Source: Sphingopyxis lindanitolerans (GTDB lineage: Bacteria > Pseudomonadota > Alphaproteobacteria > Sphingomonadales > Sphingomonadaceae). Taken from it: 64,000 nt of DNA. Below are positions 1 through 8,060 of the stretch, in pieces. The translations under genes were made by a program, and so were the position numbers. Position 1 is the first letter of the stretch. Every line of letters starts with the position of its first letter. Below the pieces are notes generated by a model that did not search any database, was not told the DNA's origin, and worked only from the letters and a program-made list of their open reading frames with translations. The stretch lies in assembly GCF_002993885.1 (NCBI RefSeq), contig NZ_CM009578.1, positions 3,801,569 to 3,865,568 on the forward strand. Direction: 5' to 3'.

Positions 1-306
1 CTCGATCACCGGCACCTTGATCGACTTGATCGCGTCGTGGATCGCGATCGACGTGTGGGTATAGCCGCCCGCGTTGAGCAGCACCGCCTTGGCGCCTTCG
101 ACATAAGCTTCGTGCAGCCAGTCGATCAGCACGCCCTCGTGGTTCGTTTGGCGGCATTCGACGCGCAGGCCGAGATCAGCCGCCTGCGCCGCCAGCCGCG
201 CGTGGATGTCGTTCAGCGTGTCGTGGCCGTAAATTTCGGGCTCGCGCGTGCCGAGCAGGTTGAGGTTGGGGCCGCTAAGGACATAGACGGTCGGAAGTTC
301 GGACAA
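1..306 (-). CDS. aroQ: Type II 3-dehydroquinate dehydratase, N-terminal part
   Basis: This enzyme dehydrates 3-dehydroquinate to 3-dehydroshikimate in the cytoplasmic shikimate pathway. Only the first 102 codons are visible, about two thirds of a family usually near 145 residues; the gene runs off the left edge. [16 protein letters not shown] near residue 12 carries the active-site tyrosine, and NAGGYTHTS is the usual substrate-binding loop. The start is a TTG at 306, chosen because GAAAGG lies 7 nt upstream and the conserved block begins soon after; no in-frame ATG fits. It is head to head with thiS across 78 bp. Family assignment is firm; the start is probable. Confidence 0.93.
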   Translation of the reverse strand, partial: MSELPTVYVLSGPNLNLLGTREPEIYGHDTLNDIHARLAAQAADLGLRVECRQTNHEGVLIDWLHEAYVEGAKAVLLNAGGYTHTSIAIHDAIKSIKVPVIE

Positions 307-384
307 GCGACGGCCTTTCGGTTGCTAGGATGCGCGCTCCCCCTATATGGGCTGCACGGCGAAAGGCAAAGCGAGGTAGGCCAG

Positions 385-588
385 ATGTTATCGATCATCC
401 TCAACGGCGAGCAGAGGCATGTGCGCGAAGGTAGCATCGCCGATCTCGTCGCGTCGCTGGGCCTCGACGGGAAGAAGGTCGCGGTCGAGCGCAATCGCGC
501 GATCGTGCCGCGCTCGACCCTCGCCGACGTTGCGCTTGCCGAGGGCGATGCGCTGGAAATCGTTCATTTCGTAGGAGGCGGTTGTTGA
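385..588 (+). CDS. thiS: ThiS sulfur carrier protein
   Basis: ThiS is a ubiquitin-like carrier; its C-terminal glycine is thiocarboxylated and donates sulfur to ThiG for the thiamine thiazole ring. The 67-residue length is normal, and the beta-grasp pattern is visible (LSIILNGEQ at the start, [13 protein letters not shown] at the end). The unusual point is that the frame reads GGG then Cys before the stop (TGT TGA), so the mature diglycine end is not exposed in the primary product. The stop overlaps the TTG start of thiG, so the two are translationally coupled. I see no TPP riboswitch in the 78 bp upstream. Confidence 0.9.
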   Translation: MLSIILNGEQRHVREGSIADLVASLGLDGKKVAVERNRAIVPRSTLADVALAEGDALEIVHFVGGGC

Positions 589-1355
589 CCGACGGTTGGA
601 GCGTTGCCGGGCGGACTTTCACGTCGCGGCTGATTGTCGGCACCGGCAAATATAAGGATTTCGAACAGAATGCCGCCGCCGTCGCGGCGTCGGGGGCCGA
701 GATCGTCACCGTCGCGGTGCGCCGGGTCAATGTGTCCGACCCGTCGGCGCCGATGCTCACCGACTATATCGATCCGAAGAAGATCACTTATCTGCCCAAC
801 ACCGCGGGCTGTTTCAACGCCGACGACGCGATCCGCACGCTGCGGCTGGCGCGCGAGGCGGGGGGCTGGGATCTGGTGAAGCTGGAAGTGCTCGGCGAGG
901 CGAAGACGCTCTATCCGAACATGCGCGAGACGCTCGAGGCGACCGAAGTGCTCGCGAAGGAAGGCTTTCTGCCGATGGTCTATTGCGTCGACGATCCGAT
1001 CGCGGCGAAGCAACTCGAGGATGCGGGCGCGGTCGCGGTCATGCCGCTGGGGGCGCCGATCGGATCGGGGCTTGGCATCCAGAACCGCGTGACGATCCGC
1101 CTGATCGTCGAAGGCGCATCGGTGCCGGTGCTCGTCGATGCGGGGGTCGGCACCGCGAGCGATGCCGCGGTGGCGATGGAGCTTGGCTGCGACGGGGTGC
1201 TGATGAACACCGCGATCGCCGAGGCCAAAGACCCCATTCGCATGGCGCGCGCGATGAAACTGGCGGTCGAGGCGGGGCGCGATTCCTACCTTGCGGGGCG
1301 CATGGGCGTGCGGCGCTACGCCGATCCGTCGAGCCCGCTCGCGGGGCTGATTTAG
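585..1355 (+). CDS. thiG: Thiazole synthase ThiG
   Basis: ThiG condenses 1-deoxyxylulose 5-phosphate, dehydroglycine and the ThiS thiocarboxylate to form the thiazole phosphate of thiamine. The 256-residue TIM barrel shows LIVGTGKY near the N terminus, [15 protein letters not shown] with the Schiff-base lysine, and the phosphate-binding block [15 protein letters not shown]. Two TTG codons lie side by side (582, 585); 585 is preferred because AGGAGG at 573-578 is 6 nt upstream of it. It overlaps the end of thiS and forms an operon with it. The other thi genes are not in the window. A hairpin 15 bp after the stop may end transcription. Confidence 0.95.
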   Translation: MTDGWSVAGRTFTSRLIVGTGKYKDFEQNAAAVAASGAEIVTVAVRRVNVSDPSAPMLTDYIDPKKITYLPNTAGCFNADDAIRTLRLAREAGGWDLVKLEVLGEAKTLYPNMRETLEATEVLAKEGFLPMVYCVDDPIAAKQLEDAGAVAVMPLGAPIGSGLGIQNRVTIRLIVEGASVPVLVDAGVGTASDAAVAMELGCDGVLMNTAIAEAKDPIRMARAMKLAVEAGRDSYLAGRMGVRRYADPSSPLAGLI

Positions 1356-1370
1356 TTTTTCCTACTGGGT

Positions 1371-1396
1371 CGTCATCCCGGCCTTCGCCGGGATGA
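1371..1396. repeat. GTCATCCCGGC palindrome, possible terminator
   Basis: A perfect 11-bp stem (GTCATCCCGGC / GCCGGGATGAC) closes a CTTC tetraloop between thiG and the convergent DUF1254 gene. The same core recurs as a spaced inverted pair at 42814-42891, so this is a dispersed intergenic repeat that may also end transcription from both sides. It has no T tract. Confidence 0.8.
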
Positions 1397-1406
1397 CGGA
1401 CGGGTG

Positions 1407-2795
1407 TTACGGCACACGCTTGATCGGCGGCGCGATCCAGCTTCCTTCCAGCGCCGGGCGGCGCGGGAGGTAGAGGCGCAGGTTCATGCTGAACGGCCCG
1501 TCGGGGGCGGGCAGCCAGTTGGCTTCCTTGTCGGCGCCCGGATTATCCTTCTGGATATAGAGGTCGAGCGAACCGTCGGGGTTGAAACTCAGCTTGTCGC
1601 GGTCGCCGATCGCGAAGCGATCGATCGGATTGGCGACGAAGAACTGATCGGCGCCATACATGGTCAGCGACCAGAAGGCGTCGGCCGGCGGAATCTGATC
1701 CTTGTCGAAATGGAGGACATAGCGCGAGGCGCCGGTCAGCGGCTTGCCGTCGCTGTCGAGCGGCGCCATCGGATAGACGGCTTCTTCGGGCGGCAGCGCG
1801 CCGAGGCCGGCAAAGGCGATGAAGGCGCGCTGGAGATAATCATTGCCATAGACGCCGAGCGCATTGCCCATCGCGACCCAATTGTTGCGCGTCAGGTTGA
1901 GCCCCTTGCGGCGGTTCATAATCCGCTGCCATGCGTCGACGGCGGCGCGTGTCAGCCCGCGCTGCACCGCCGGATCGGCGGCGGCAAGGTCGAAGCTCTG
2001 TCCTGGGACCAGCCCGACGCGCTCCATCCGCGCCAGCACCGCATAGTCGCTGGCGTGCGGCGGATTATGCTTCAGCGTTTCGGCGAACAGCGCGAAAAAG
2101 GCCGCAGGGGTCATCTTCGCGACCTGTTCGACCGGCGGCGTCTTCATATCGACCATAGGGTCTGTCTTGAGCGCCACGGGCGCTTGCGGCTTGCCCCACG
2201 CCGACAGCGGGGTCGCGGAATAACTCGCCTGGAGCGCGTGGACATGGTCGTAGTCGGCGGCGCCGTTGGTCTGGATGCGGCCGATGATCCAACCCATTTC
2301 GGTCGGGCTGCGGACCATCCACATTCCCTTTGGCAATGTCCCCTGCCAGTGCGGACCGACGAGCGCGATGATGCCGCCGTCGTTGCCGGTGGTGCGGGTG
2401 CCGAGCGCGGCGAAAACGTCGGTCCACATGTCCATGATCGGCACGACATGATAGCGGCCCGCCGTTTTCGGCAGGGTGATGATCAGCGGTTCCGTGCCGA
2501 CATCGAACCACAGCGGCGAATAGAGCGTGTCGGCATTGGGACGCACGACGTCCTTGAAACTGGCGTCGGGATAGGTCCGCATATGCCCGAAATGGTTCAT
2601 CGGCGCGCGCATTCGGCCATCGGCACCGGCATTGGTCGACACGCGCCGCGTGGTTTCCATCAGCACCATCGGATAGGCATAGGTATAGGCTTCGAGGCCG
2701 ATGGCATAGGCATCCTCCTCGCTGACCGGCGCGGCATGGGCTGCGCTGGTCACGAAGGCGGCCGCCATCGCCAGAAGGGCAAGCAGGCTTTTCAT
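1407..2795 (-). CDS. Exported DUF1254/DUF1214 protein
   Basis: The 462-residue protein has a clear Sec signal peptide (KSLLALLAMAAAFVTSAAHA), so it should be periplasmic. The segment beginning EEDAYAIGLEAYTYAYP is typical of the DUF1254 N-terminal domain; the C-terminal third, with RYVLHFDKDQIPPADAFWS and LSFNPDGSLDLYIQ, matches the DUF1214 domain that normally follows. No biochemical role is established for the family and I assign none. It is a single gene, convergent with thiG and divergent from the Crp/Fnr gene. Length and domain order are ordinary. Confidence 0.9.
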   Translation of the reverse strand: MKSLLALLAMAAAFVTSAAHAAPVSEEDAYAIGLEAYTYAYPMVLMETTRRVSTNAGADGRMRAPMNHFGHMRTYPDASFKDVVRPNADTLYSPLWFDVGTEPLIITLPKTAGRYHVVPIMDMWTDVFAALGTRTTGNDGGIIALVGPHWQGTLPKGMWMVRSPTEMGWIIGRIQTNGAADYDHVHALQASYSATPLSAWGKPQAPVALKTDPMVDMKTPPVEQVAKMTPAAFFALFAETLKHNPPHASDYAVLARMERVGLVPGQSFDLAAADPAVQRGLTRAAVDAWQRIMNRRKGLNLTRNNWVAMGNALGVYGNDYLQRAFIAFAGLGALPPEEAVYPMAPLDSDGKPLTGASRYVLHFDKDQIPPADAFWSLTMYGADQFFVANPIDRFAIGDRDKLSFNPDGSLDLYIQKDNPGADKEANWLPAPDGPFSMNLRLYLPRRPALEGSWIAPPIKRVP

Positions 2796-2917
2796 CGAAC
2801 GACACTCCTCTCGATTTTTTTGCTCCCTAGCGCCGGGCGCAGGCGCAGTCTGTCATCGCGCCGACAATCTCTTTGGGAATCTTGCCGTTCGCATTTAGAC
2901 CGGGATGGCAATAAGTC

Positions 2918-2995
2918 TCGTCATTGCGAGCGAAGCGAAGCAATCCAGCGTCGCGCATACCGCTCTGGATTGCTTCGCTTCGCTCGCAATGACGA
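2918..2995. repeat. 31-bp perfect inverted repeat (GTCATTGCGAG family)
   Basis: Two perfectly complementary 31-bp arms (2918-2948 and 2965-2995) starting TCGTCATTGCGAGCGAAG flank a 16-bp spacer. It lies between the divergent DUF1254 and Crp/Fnr genes and ends 17 bp before the Crp/Fnr ATG. This is a dispersed palindrome type; a degenerate relative is at 4986-5017 and a related GTCATTGCGA hairpin is at 55254-55294. Confidence 0.95.
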
Positions 2996-3012
2996 AATTG
3001 GGGAGAAGGAGC

Positions 3013-3729
3013 ATGGCGACGGACCAGCGTGCATGGTCGCGCGAGGACCGCCTCGCCGGGCTTCGGCTCTGTCCGCTGTTCGCCGCCTGGCCCGAGGCGC
3101 CGCTTGCCGAGGTCGCGGCGATCGCGCGCGCCGAACATTATGCGCGCGGCGCCGAAATCTTCGCGCGCGATCCCGAAAGGCGCGAGGCGTTCGTCATTGC
3201 CGCGGGCGAGGTCGAGGTCAGCCGCGCGTCGGCGGCGGGCAAGAAATTCGTGCTGAGCGTGCAGGGGCCGCACGAAATTCTCGCGATCGTCCGCCTGCTT
3301 GCCGAACCGCCGATCCATTATGTCTATAGCGCCTATGAGGACAGCGTGCTGCTGCACCTGCCGTGCGACGGGCTGGCCGCGATCCTCGACGCCGAACCCA
3401 TATTATGGCGCGACATCGCGTTGTTGATGTGCGCGCGGCACGGCGACAGTCTGCGCCAGCTCAACAACCAGAAGCTCGGCTCGCTCGAACAGCGGATGGC
3501 GGCGACGCTTGCCGACCTTGCGCGGATTCACGGTGTCGCGGGCCGGGCGGGCACCGAGCTGGCGCTGCGCCTGCCGCAGGAACAGCTGGGCGCGATGCTC
3601 GGCGTGACGCGGCAGAGCATCAACAAGCTGCTGCGCGGGTTCGAGGAGGCGGGGCTGATCGCGGTCGATTATAATCGCGTCACGATCCTGAGCCCGGCGG
3701 CGCTCGACGACATCGTCGCGCGCGGGTGA
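3013..3729 (+). CDS. Crp/Fnr family transcriptional regulator
   Basis: The 238-residue protein has an N-terminal cyclic-nucleotide-binding-like barrel (about residues 15-130) and a C-terminal winged helix with LPQEQLGAMLGVTRQSINK, the Crp-type recognition helix, near residue 195. No cysteine cluster for an Fnr-type iron-sulfur centre is visible. The ATG at 3013 has AGAAGGA just upstream. An open frame extends 5' to 2905 but only translates the palindromic repeat, so I reject that start. Targets and ligand are unknown. It is transcribed alone, followed by CsbD. Confidence 0.92.
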   Translation: MATDQRAWSREDRLAGLRLCPLFAAWPEAPLAEVAAIARAEHYARGAEIFARDPERREAFVIAAGEVEVSRASAAGKKFVLSVQGPHEILAIVRLLAEPPIHYVYSAYEDSVLLHLPCDGLAAILDAEPILWRDIALLMCARHGDSLRQLNNQKLGSLEQRMAATLADLARIHGVAGRAGTELALRLPQEQLGAMLGVTRQSINKLLRGFEEAGLIAVDYNRVTILSPAALDDIVARG

Positions 3730-3838
3730 TCGCTTTCCTGGGGCCGTTTGTCCTGCCAGGCGGAACAAGCGCTCCCGTGCCTCGTTGATCCGGTAAGAGG
3801 CGCGTCCCTTTCGCCTCTGAAAACCAAGGAGATACACC

Positions 3839-4021
3839 GTGGGTGAACTCAAGGACAAAGCAAAAGGTCTCGCCAACCAAGCCGCCGGCAATGTGAAGCA
3901 GGCGGTTGGCAAGGCGACCGACAACGAGCGGCTGCGCGCCGAAGGCATCGCGCAGGAACGAAAGGGCGAAGCCCAGAATCTGACCGGCAAGGTCAAGGGC
4001 GCGCTCGGCGACAAGATTTGA
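3839..4021 (+). CDS. CsbD family small stress protein
   Basis: This 60-residue, lysine- and alanine-rich hydrophilic protein (ELKDKAKGLANQAAGNVKQA) is a typical CsbD-like protein, a family often induced by general stress; its molecular role is unknown. The start is GTG at 3839 with AAGGAG about 7 nt upstream. KGEAQNLTGKVKGALGDKI matches the family C terminus. It is monocistronic and closed by a strong terminator. Confidence 0.92.
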   Translation: MGELKDKAKGLANQAAGNVKQAVGKATDNERLRAEGIAQERKGEAQNLTGKVKGALGDKI

Positions 4022-4044
4022 CGATCGCGCCTCGTCACGCATGA

Positions 4045-4082
4045 CAAAGGCCCCGGGGGTTCCTCACCCTCGGGGCCTTTTG
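4045..4082 (+). terminator. Rho-independent terminator of csbD
   Basis: AAAGGCCCCGGGGGT pairs with ACCCTCGGGGCCTTTT around a TCCTC loop and ends in a short T run. It lies 24 bp after the csbD stop. Because the stem is flanked by A's and T's it may also serve the convergent lipoprotein gene. Confidence 0.88.
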
Positions 4083-4105
4083 TCTTGCGCCGTGGCGAGT
4101 GCTTG

Positions 4106-4858
4106 TTACTTCCCGCCCGAGGCGACCAGGTCGACGTCGGTCATGCCGCCGTCGCGGCGCGCGAAGATGACGAAAGCAAGGTCGCCCTTGGTGCCGCCGA
4201 GCATATGCTCATTGCCGCGCACGCGATGGTCGCTGGTGTAGCCGGCGTGCACCGCCAGCGTGTGATAATAGTCGAGCACGCCCTGGATCGAGGCGGCGGT
4301 CTGGAAATTGACGACGCGGATGTTGCATTTGCCGCCGGCGACGCCCGCGGCTTCGCGCAGCGTCGCGCGCGGGTAGACTTTGAACGCGGTCGGCAGGCGG
4401 TCGGCCCAGGCGTTGCCATAGGTCAGCTTGGCGTCGCAGCTTCCCTTTTGCTGGTCGCGTGCGAGCGCGCCGATCGTGACCGGGCGCTTTGCAGCGCAAT
4501 CGCCGTTGCAGCCTTCCTCGAAGGGCAGGGCCTTGGGTGCGGCGAGCAGCTTGCCTGCGGCCAACGCCGCCGCGGCTTCGGCCGCCGTCGCCGCCTTGCC
4601 AGCCGCGATGCCGGGGACGCCGCCGCCGACGGGCTGGTTGCCCGGCGCCGCGGCGTTGCGGTTCGCCTGGCCGGTCAGCCTGGGATCGACCATGATCTTG
4701 TCTTCGAGCGCGCCCTTGACCGCCGGATCGCCGTCGGTCAGCCCGTCGTCGATCGGCTTGAGATCGGCCTTGGCCGCCGGATTGTCGCGGCACCCCGCCA
4801 GCGGCACCGCCGCCGCCACCATCAGGCCCGCGATCAGCCATTTTCCCCGCGCGATCAT
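4106..4858 (-). CDS. Predicted lipoprotein, unknown function
   Basis: The 250-residue product starts MIARGKWLIAGLMVAAA and has a lipobox ending PLAGC, so it should be a lipid-anchored envelope protein. The ATG at 4858 has GGGAG about 9 nt upstream; the open frame extends further but would bury the signal. The middle (about 70-110) is alanine-rich and low in complexity. The C-terminal part, with four cysteines (EEGCNGDCAAK, GSCDAK, GGKCNIRVVNF), is the folded portion and likely forms disulfides. I do not recognise the family. It is monocistronic and convergent with csbD. Confidence 0.85.
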   Translation of the reverse strand: MIARGKWLIAGLMVAAAVPLAGCRDNPAAKADLKPIDDGLTDGDPAVKGALEDKIMVDPRLTGQANRNAAAPGNQPVGGGVPGIAAGKAATAAEAAAALAAGKLLAAPKALPFEEGCNGDCAAKRPVTIGALARDQQKGSCDAKLTYGNAWADRLPTAFKVYPRATLREAAGVAGGKCNIRVVNFQTAASIQGVLDYYHTLAVHAGYTSDHRVRGNEHMLGGTKGDLAFVIFARRDGGMTDVDLVASGGK

Positions 4859-4985
4859 AGCTAACACTCCCTTAACATCCCCCCGGAATGCCCGATCCTG
4901 GTTAAAAAGGCCCAAATAAAATGCGTTAATGGGCGCGACTTTGTCGGCTCAAACCTGTGCCGGAGCGAGACGGAATGTCATTTTC

Positions 4986-5017
4986 TCCGTCATTGCTTCG
5001 CTCCGCTCGCCATGACG
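4986..5017. repeat. Degenerate GTCATTGC repeat
   Basis: CCGTCATTGCTTCGCTCC followed by GCTCGCCATGACG forms an imperfect palindrome related to the element at 2918-2995. It lies upstream of the lipoprotein gene and downstream of the DUF1330 gene. Confidence 0.6.
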
Positions 5018-5034
5018 AGAGGTGTATTTCACCC

Positions 5035-5475
5035 CTAATCGGCGAACCGTCCCGAACCCGCATCGCGCGGCGCACAGCGGATCAGCCGCGACGTCTCGAC
5101 CGCGGCCTGGCGGTGGACGACCGCCTGGCGATAGGCGGGATCGGTCACCATCGCCATGAAGGCGCCGCTATTCGGATATTCGGCGACGAACATCGCGTCC
5201 CAAACGTCGCCGTCGGGGCCGATCACCATCGCCTCCATCGCCCCGCGCCAGATGATGCGGCCGCCGAGGCGCTCGAACACCGCCCCGCTGTCGCGGCCAT
5301 AATTCGCATAAGCCTCCGCCCCGCTCAGCCCGGCGGACGCGAGCGGATGGTCGGCGGGATAGCTCGCCTTGTCCTTGAAGCGGACGAGGTTGAGCATGTG
5401 GATTTTCGTGTCGCGCGGCAGCGCCTTGAAGGCGTCGAACTGCGCGCGTTCGGGGTCGATGTGCTGGTCGCTCAC
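5035..5475 (-). CDS. DUF1330-type dabb-fold protein
   Basis: The 146-residue soluble protein contains KIHMLNLVRFKDKASYP followed by GAEAYANYGRDSG and YPNSGAFMAMVTDPAYRQA, the pattern of DUF1330 proteins with a ferredoxin-like alpha/beta barrel fold. The function of the family is not settled. Its start overlaps the stop of the upstream GNAT gene by 4 bp (5472-5475), so the two are co-transcribed and coupled. No signal peptide is seen. Confidence 0.82.
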   Translation of the reverse strand: MSDQHIDPERAQFDAFKALPRDTKIHMLNLVRFKDKASYPADHPLASAGLSGAEAYANYGRDSGAVFERLGGRIIWRGAMEAMVIGPDGDVWDAMFVAEYPNSGAFMAMVTDPAYRQAVVHRQAAVETSRLIRCAPRDAGSGRFAD

Positions 5476-6023
5476 GGCTGAAACTCCTTGCGTTTCACGC
5501 GCCAGGCATCGGCGCTTTGCGTCCAGGCGTCGACCGGTGCGTCCTGAAAAGGCGCGGGGAGGCGGGTCGGCCCGCTGTTCGTCGCGCCGAGCCGCTGGGC
5601 GAGCGCCTGCGAGCGGCTATTGGCGGGGTCGATGCTGTGCATCAGCTCGGGCCATTTCAGGAATTCGACCGCGAAATCGCACGCCGCGACCGCGCCCTCG
5701 AAGGCGTAACCCTTGCCGGCGAATTTGGCGCGCACGCCATAGCCGACCTCGGGCGCGGGCCAGCCGTCGGGTTCCCACGGGCCGAGGCGGCCGACCCATT
5801 CGCCGGTGTCGCGCTCGATCACCGAGAACATCGAAAAGCCGCGGATGTGCCACGCTCCAGCGAGCGTACACCATTGCCGCCACGCCGCCGACCGCGGGCA
5901 GGTGCCGCCGATGAAGCGCATCGTGTCCTCTTCGGCGCACATCGCGGCAAAGGCGTCGAAATCCTCGGTCGCGGGCGGACGCAGGATCAGCCGCCCGGTC
6001 ACGAGCAGGGGGCCATTGAGCAT
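5472..6023 (-). CDS. GNAT family N-acetyltransferase (RimJ/RimL type)
   Basis: The 183-residue protein has the layout of RimJ/RimL-like acetyltransferases: RLILRPPATEDFDAFAAM at the N terminus, the GYGVRAKFAGKGYAFEG stretch that corresponds to the acetyl-CoA pyrophosphate loop, and DPANSRSQALAQRLGA near the C terminus. It should transfer acetyl groups from acetyl-CoA to an amine; the substrate cannot be read. It is the first gene of a two-gene operon with the DUF1330 protein. Confidence 0.88.
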   Translation of the reverse strand: MLNGPLLVTGRLILRPPATEDFDAFAAMCAEEDTMRFIGGTCPRSAAWRQWCTLAGAWHIRGFSMFSVIERDTGEWVGRLGPWEPDGWPAPEVGYGVRAKFAGKGYAFEGAVAACDFAVEFLKWPELMHSIDPANSRSQALAQRLGATNSGPTRLPAPFQDAPVDAWTQSADAWRVKRKEFQP

Positions 6024-6191
6024 ATCTCTTCTCCCGCAGCGATTGGCCGACGCTTGTGCGGCAAGCGCGATCAGGGGGCAAGACCTGCGAAGATTGACGA
6101 TCGGGGCGCGTTGCGAATGCGCCCGCGTTCAGCCGGACGAAGCGGGAGGGGAGGGCGCCGTGCCCGCAACCCATCGACGACGCACAAAATC

Positions 6192-6221
6192 GAGGGCGCC
6201 GGGGGTTAGGCCGGCGCCCTC
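6192..6221 (-). terminator. Terminator-like hairpin after the glycine-zipper gene
   Basis: GAGGGCGCCGG pairs perfectly with CCGGCGCCCTC over an 8-nt loop. Read on the minus strand it is followed by a T-rich stretch (GATTTTG), as expected for a terminator of the gene ending at 6327. The rest of 6024-6326 holds only this hairpin and the tandem repeat below; I see no other gene. Confidence 0.65.
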
Positions 6222-6278
6222 TCCATCACGTGTGCGGGCGGAGGGGTCTCGGACCCACACCCGCGATGGGTTTCCATC

Positions 6279-6347
6279 GCCTGGCGGCAGCGACATTCGT
6301 CGCTTGGCCGCGGCGATATTTGTCCCCTAGCGGCAGCGATATTTATC
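6279..6347. repeat. Three 23-bp tandem copies across a stop codon
   Basis: Three degenerate 23-bp units lie end to end at 6279-6301, 6302-6324 and 6325-6347. The last unit encodes the end of the glycine-zipper protein, including its stop codon; the other two are downstream of the stop. The shared core on the minus strand resembles GACAAATATCGCTGCCGC. Confidence 0.85.
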
Positions 6348-6725
6348 CTTGTCGATCTCGCGGCCGAGCAGCGCGCCGCCCGCGGCGCCGAGCACGGTGC
6401 CGAGCAGCTTGTCGCCGTTGCCCGCGATCTCATGACCGGCGAGGCCGCCGACCGCGCCGCCGATCAGCAGGCCCGTGGTGCCATTATCCCGCTTGCAGCG
6501 ATAACGGCCGTCATTGCCGCGCCAGATGCGCGTGTTGCTATTCACGCGCTGGTCACGCTGCGCATAATGGCGACGGTCGTGCTTGCGCTTCTTGTAATAG
6601 TCCGCCGACGCATCGGTCGAGTGATAGCCGGGGACGGCGCTCGCCACGCCGGCATAAGCGGGCACGGTGCCGACGACGCTGGCCGCGACGAACAGACCCA
6701 TCATGCCCTTGGTCAAAATACGCAT
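6327..6725 (-). CDS. Glycine-zipper 2TM outer-membrane-type protein
   Basis: The 132-residue protein has a signal peptide (MRILTKGMMGLFVAASVVG to AYA). A basic, tyrosine-rich middle (KKRKHDRRHYAQRDQR) is followed by GLLIGGAVGGLAGHEIAG and GTVLGAAGGALLGREID, two glycine-zipper segments of the 17-kDa surface antigen / glycine-zipper 2TM family. It probably associates with the outer membrane. The ATG at 6725 follows AGGAAAGG at good spacing; an upstream ATG (MTRKGFD) is possible but would hide the signal. Its last codons lie in a 23-bp tandem repeat that continues past the stop. Confidence 0.88.
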   Translation of the reverse strand: MRILTKGMMGLFVAASVVGTVPAYAGVASAVPGYHSTDASADYYKKRKHDRRHYAQRDQRVNSNTRIWRGNDGRYRCKRDNGTTGLLIGGAVGGLAGHEIAGNGDKLLGTVLGAAGGALLGREIDKDKYRCR

Positions 6726-6904
6726 ATCAAATCCTTTCCTGGTCATGGCGCCTCCTTCCCGAGCGGGACCGGACGCTTCGAGGGGAGAACGAGCCGCGCT
6801 CGCAAGCCGTTGCATGAACCTGAAGCAACGAGACGAAGCGAGTGAATCCATAGACGAACCGAAAGGCTCTTGAAGGCGGGGCGCCGCCATGCGACACCAA
6901 GGCC

Positions 6905-7126
6905 ATGTTGAACATCGCCTCGATCGTCATCGGCCTTATCGCGCTGATTCTCGCCATTCCCGCCTTCATCCCGCTGCTTGGCTGGGCGAATTGGGTGGTG
7001 GTGCCGATCGCGGTCGTCGGGCTGGCGCTCGGCGCGATGTCGAGCCGGACCAGCGGACGCAATCTCAATATCGTCGTCATCGTCATCGGCGTCGTTCGCC
7101 TGATGCTCGGCGGCGGCATCATCTGA
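6905..7126 (+). CDS. Small integral membrane protein
   Basis: This 73-residue protein is nearly all hydrophobic: one segment at about residues 3-25, a second at 28-46, a short polar turn SSRTSGRN, and a third from 54 onward. Start and stop are clear but I see only a weak ribosome binding site. It is followed 10 bp later by rarD and may be co-transcribed. Unknown function; small three-segment proteins like this are common in sphingomonads. Confidence 0.7.
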   Translation: MLNIASIVIGLIALILAIPAFIPLLGWANWVVVPIAVVGLALGAMSSRTSGRNLNIVVIVIGVVRLMLGGGII

Positions 7127-7136
7127 TCGCGGGGCC

Positions 7137-8060
7137 ATGGCGACGTCTCCGGCCCCGGCCCCGGCGGGGAGCGATCAGAGCGGCCTGCCCTATGCGCTAG
7201 CCGCTTATGGCATCTGGGGCTTTGTCCCGCTCTTCTTCAAATTGGTCGAAAGCGTTCCGCCGGTCGAGGTGCTGGCGCAGCGCATCATCTGGTCGCTGCC
7301 GCTCTGTTTCGTCATCATGGTCTTCCGGCGGCAGATCGGCGACTATCTCGCCGCGCTCCGCGACATTCGCGTGCTGCGGATGCTGCTCGCGAGTTCGCTG
7401 CTGATCGCGGTCAACTGGCTCGTCTATATCTTCGCGATCTTCACCGACCATGTGCTCGCGGCGAGCCTTGGCTATTATCTCAACCCGCTGATCAATGTGG
7501 TGCTGGGAATGGTTTTCCTCGGCGAGCGGCTCGGCCGGCTCCAGCTCGTCGCGGTCGTTATCGCGGGCGTCGGGGTCGCGATCCTGCTCGCGGGGGCGCT
7601 CGACACTTTGTGGATCAGCCTGATGCTCGCGCTGACCTTCGGCTTCTATGGTCTGATCCGCAAGATCGTGCCGGTGGGGTCGCTCCCCGGCCTCGCGGTC
7701 GAGACGACGCTGCTGACGCCCTTGGCGCTCGCGGTCGCGGGCTGGTATCTGTGGATCGGCGACGGGCGCGGCTTTGGATCGGGCGGCTCGATCAGCCTGC
7801 TCTTGATGGCGAGCGGTATCGTGACCGCGGTGCCGCTGCTCCTCTTCGCGACGGCGGCGCGGCGGATGAGCTATGCCGCGCTCGGCTTTGCGCAATATCT
7901 GGCGCCGACGTTGCAATTCCTGCTCGGCCTGTTCGCCTTCCACGAGCCGCTGAAGCCCGTGCAATTTGCCTGCTTCCTCTTGATCTGGATCAGTATCGCG
8001 GTGTTCAGCTTTGATATGTGGCGCAAGATGCGCGCCGAACGGATGGTCGGGATCGCCTAA
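7137..8060 (+). CDS. rarD: RarD/EamA family permease
   Basis: The 307-residue polytopic inner-membrane protein has about ten hydrophobic segments. It carries RarD-specific signatures: [20 protein letters not shown] at the start, [11 protein letters not shown], and [20 protein letters not shown] in the middle. RarD proteins are drug/metabolite-transporter superfamily members whose substrate is not defined. The gene is convergent with pyrC and the two overlap by 4 bp at 8057-8060. Confidence 0.93.
   Translation: MATSPAPAPAGSDQSGLPYALAAYGIWGFVPLFFKLVESVPPVEVLAQRIIWSLPLCFVIMVFRRQIGDYLAALRDIRVLRMLLASSLLIAVNWLVYIFAIFTDHVLAASLGYYLNPLINVVLGMVFLGERLGRLQLVAVVIAGVGVAILLAGALDTLWISLMLALTFGFYGLIRKIVPVGSLPGLAVETTLLTPLALAVAGWYLWIGDGRGFGSGGSISLLLMASGIVTAVPLLLFATAARRMSYAALGFAQYLAPTLQFLLGLFAFHEPLKPVQFACFLLIWISIAVFSFDMWRKMRAERMVGIA

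Noticed and set aside
307..384. TPP riboswitch before thiS
   Set aside because: Only 78 bp separate aroQ and thiS and I find none of the conserved thi-box segments.
1404..3329. 641-codon plus-strand open frame
   Set aside because: Antisense to the DUF1254 gene, then continuing through the repeat into the wrong frame of the Crp/Fnr gene; no initiation signal.
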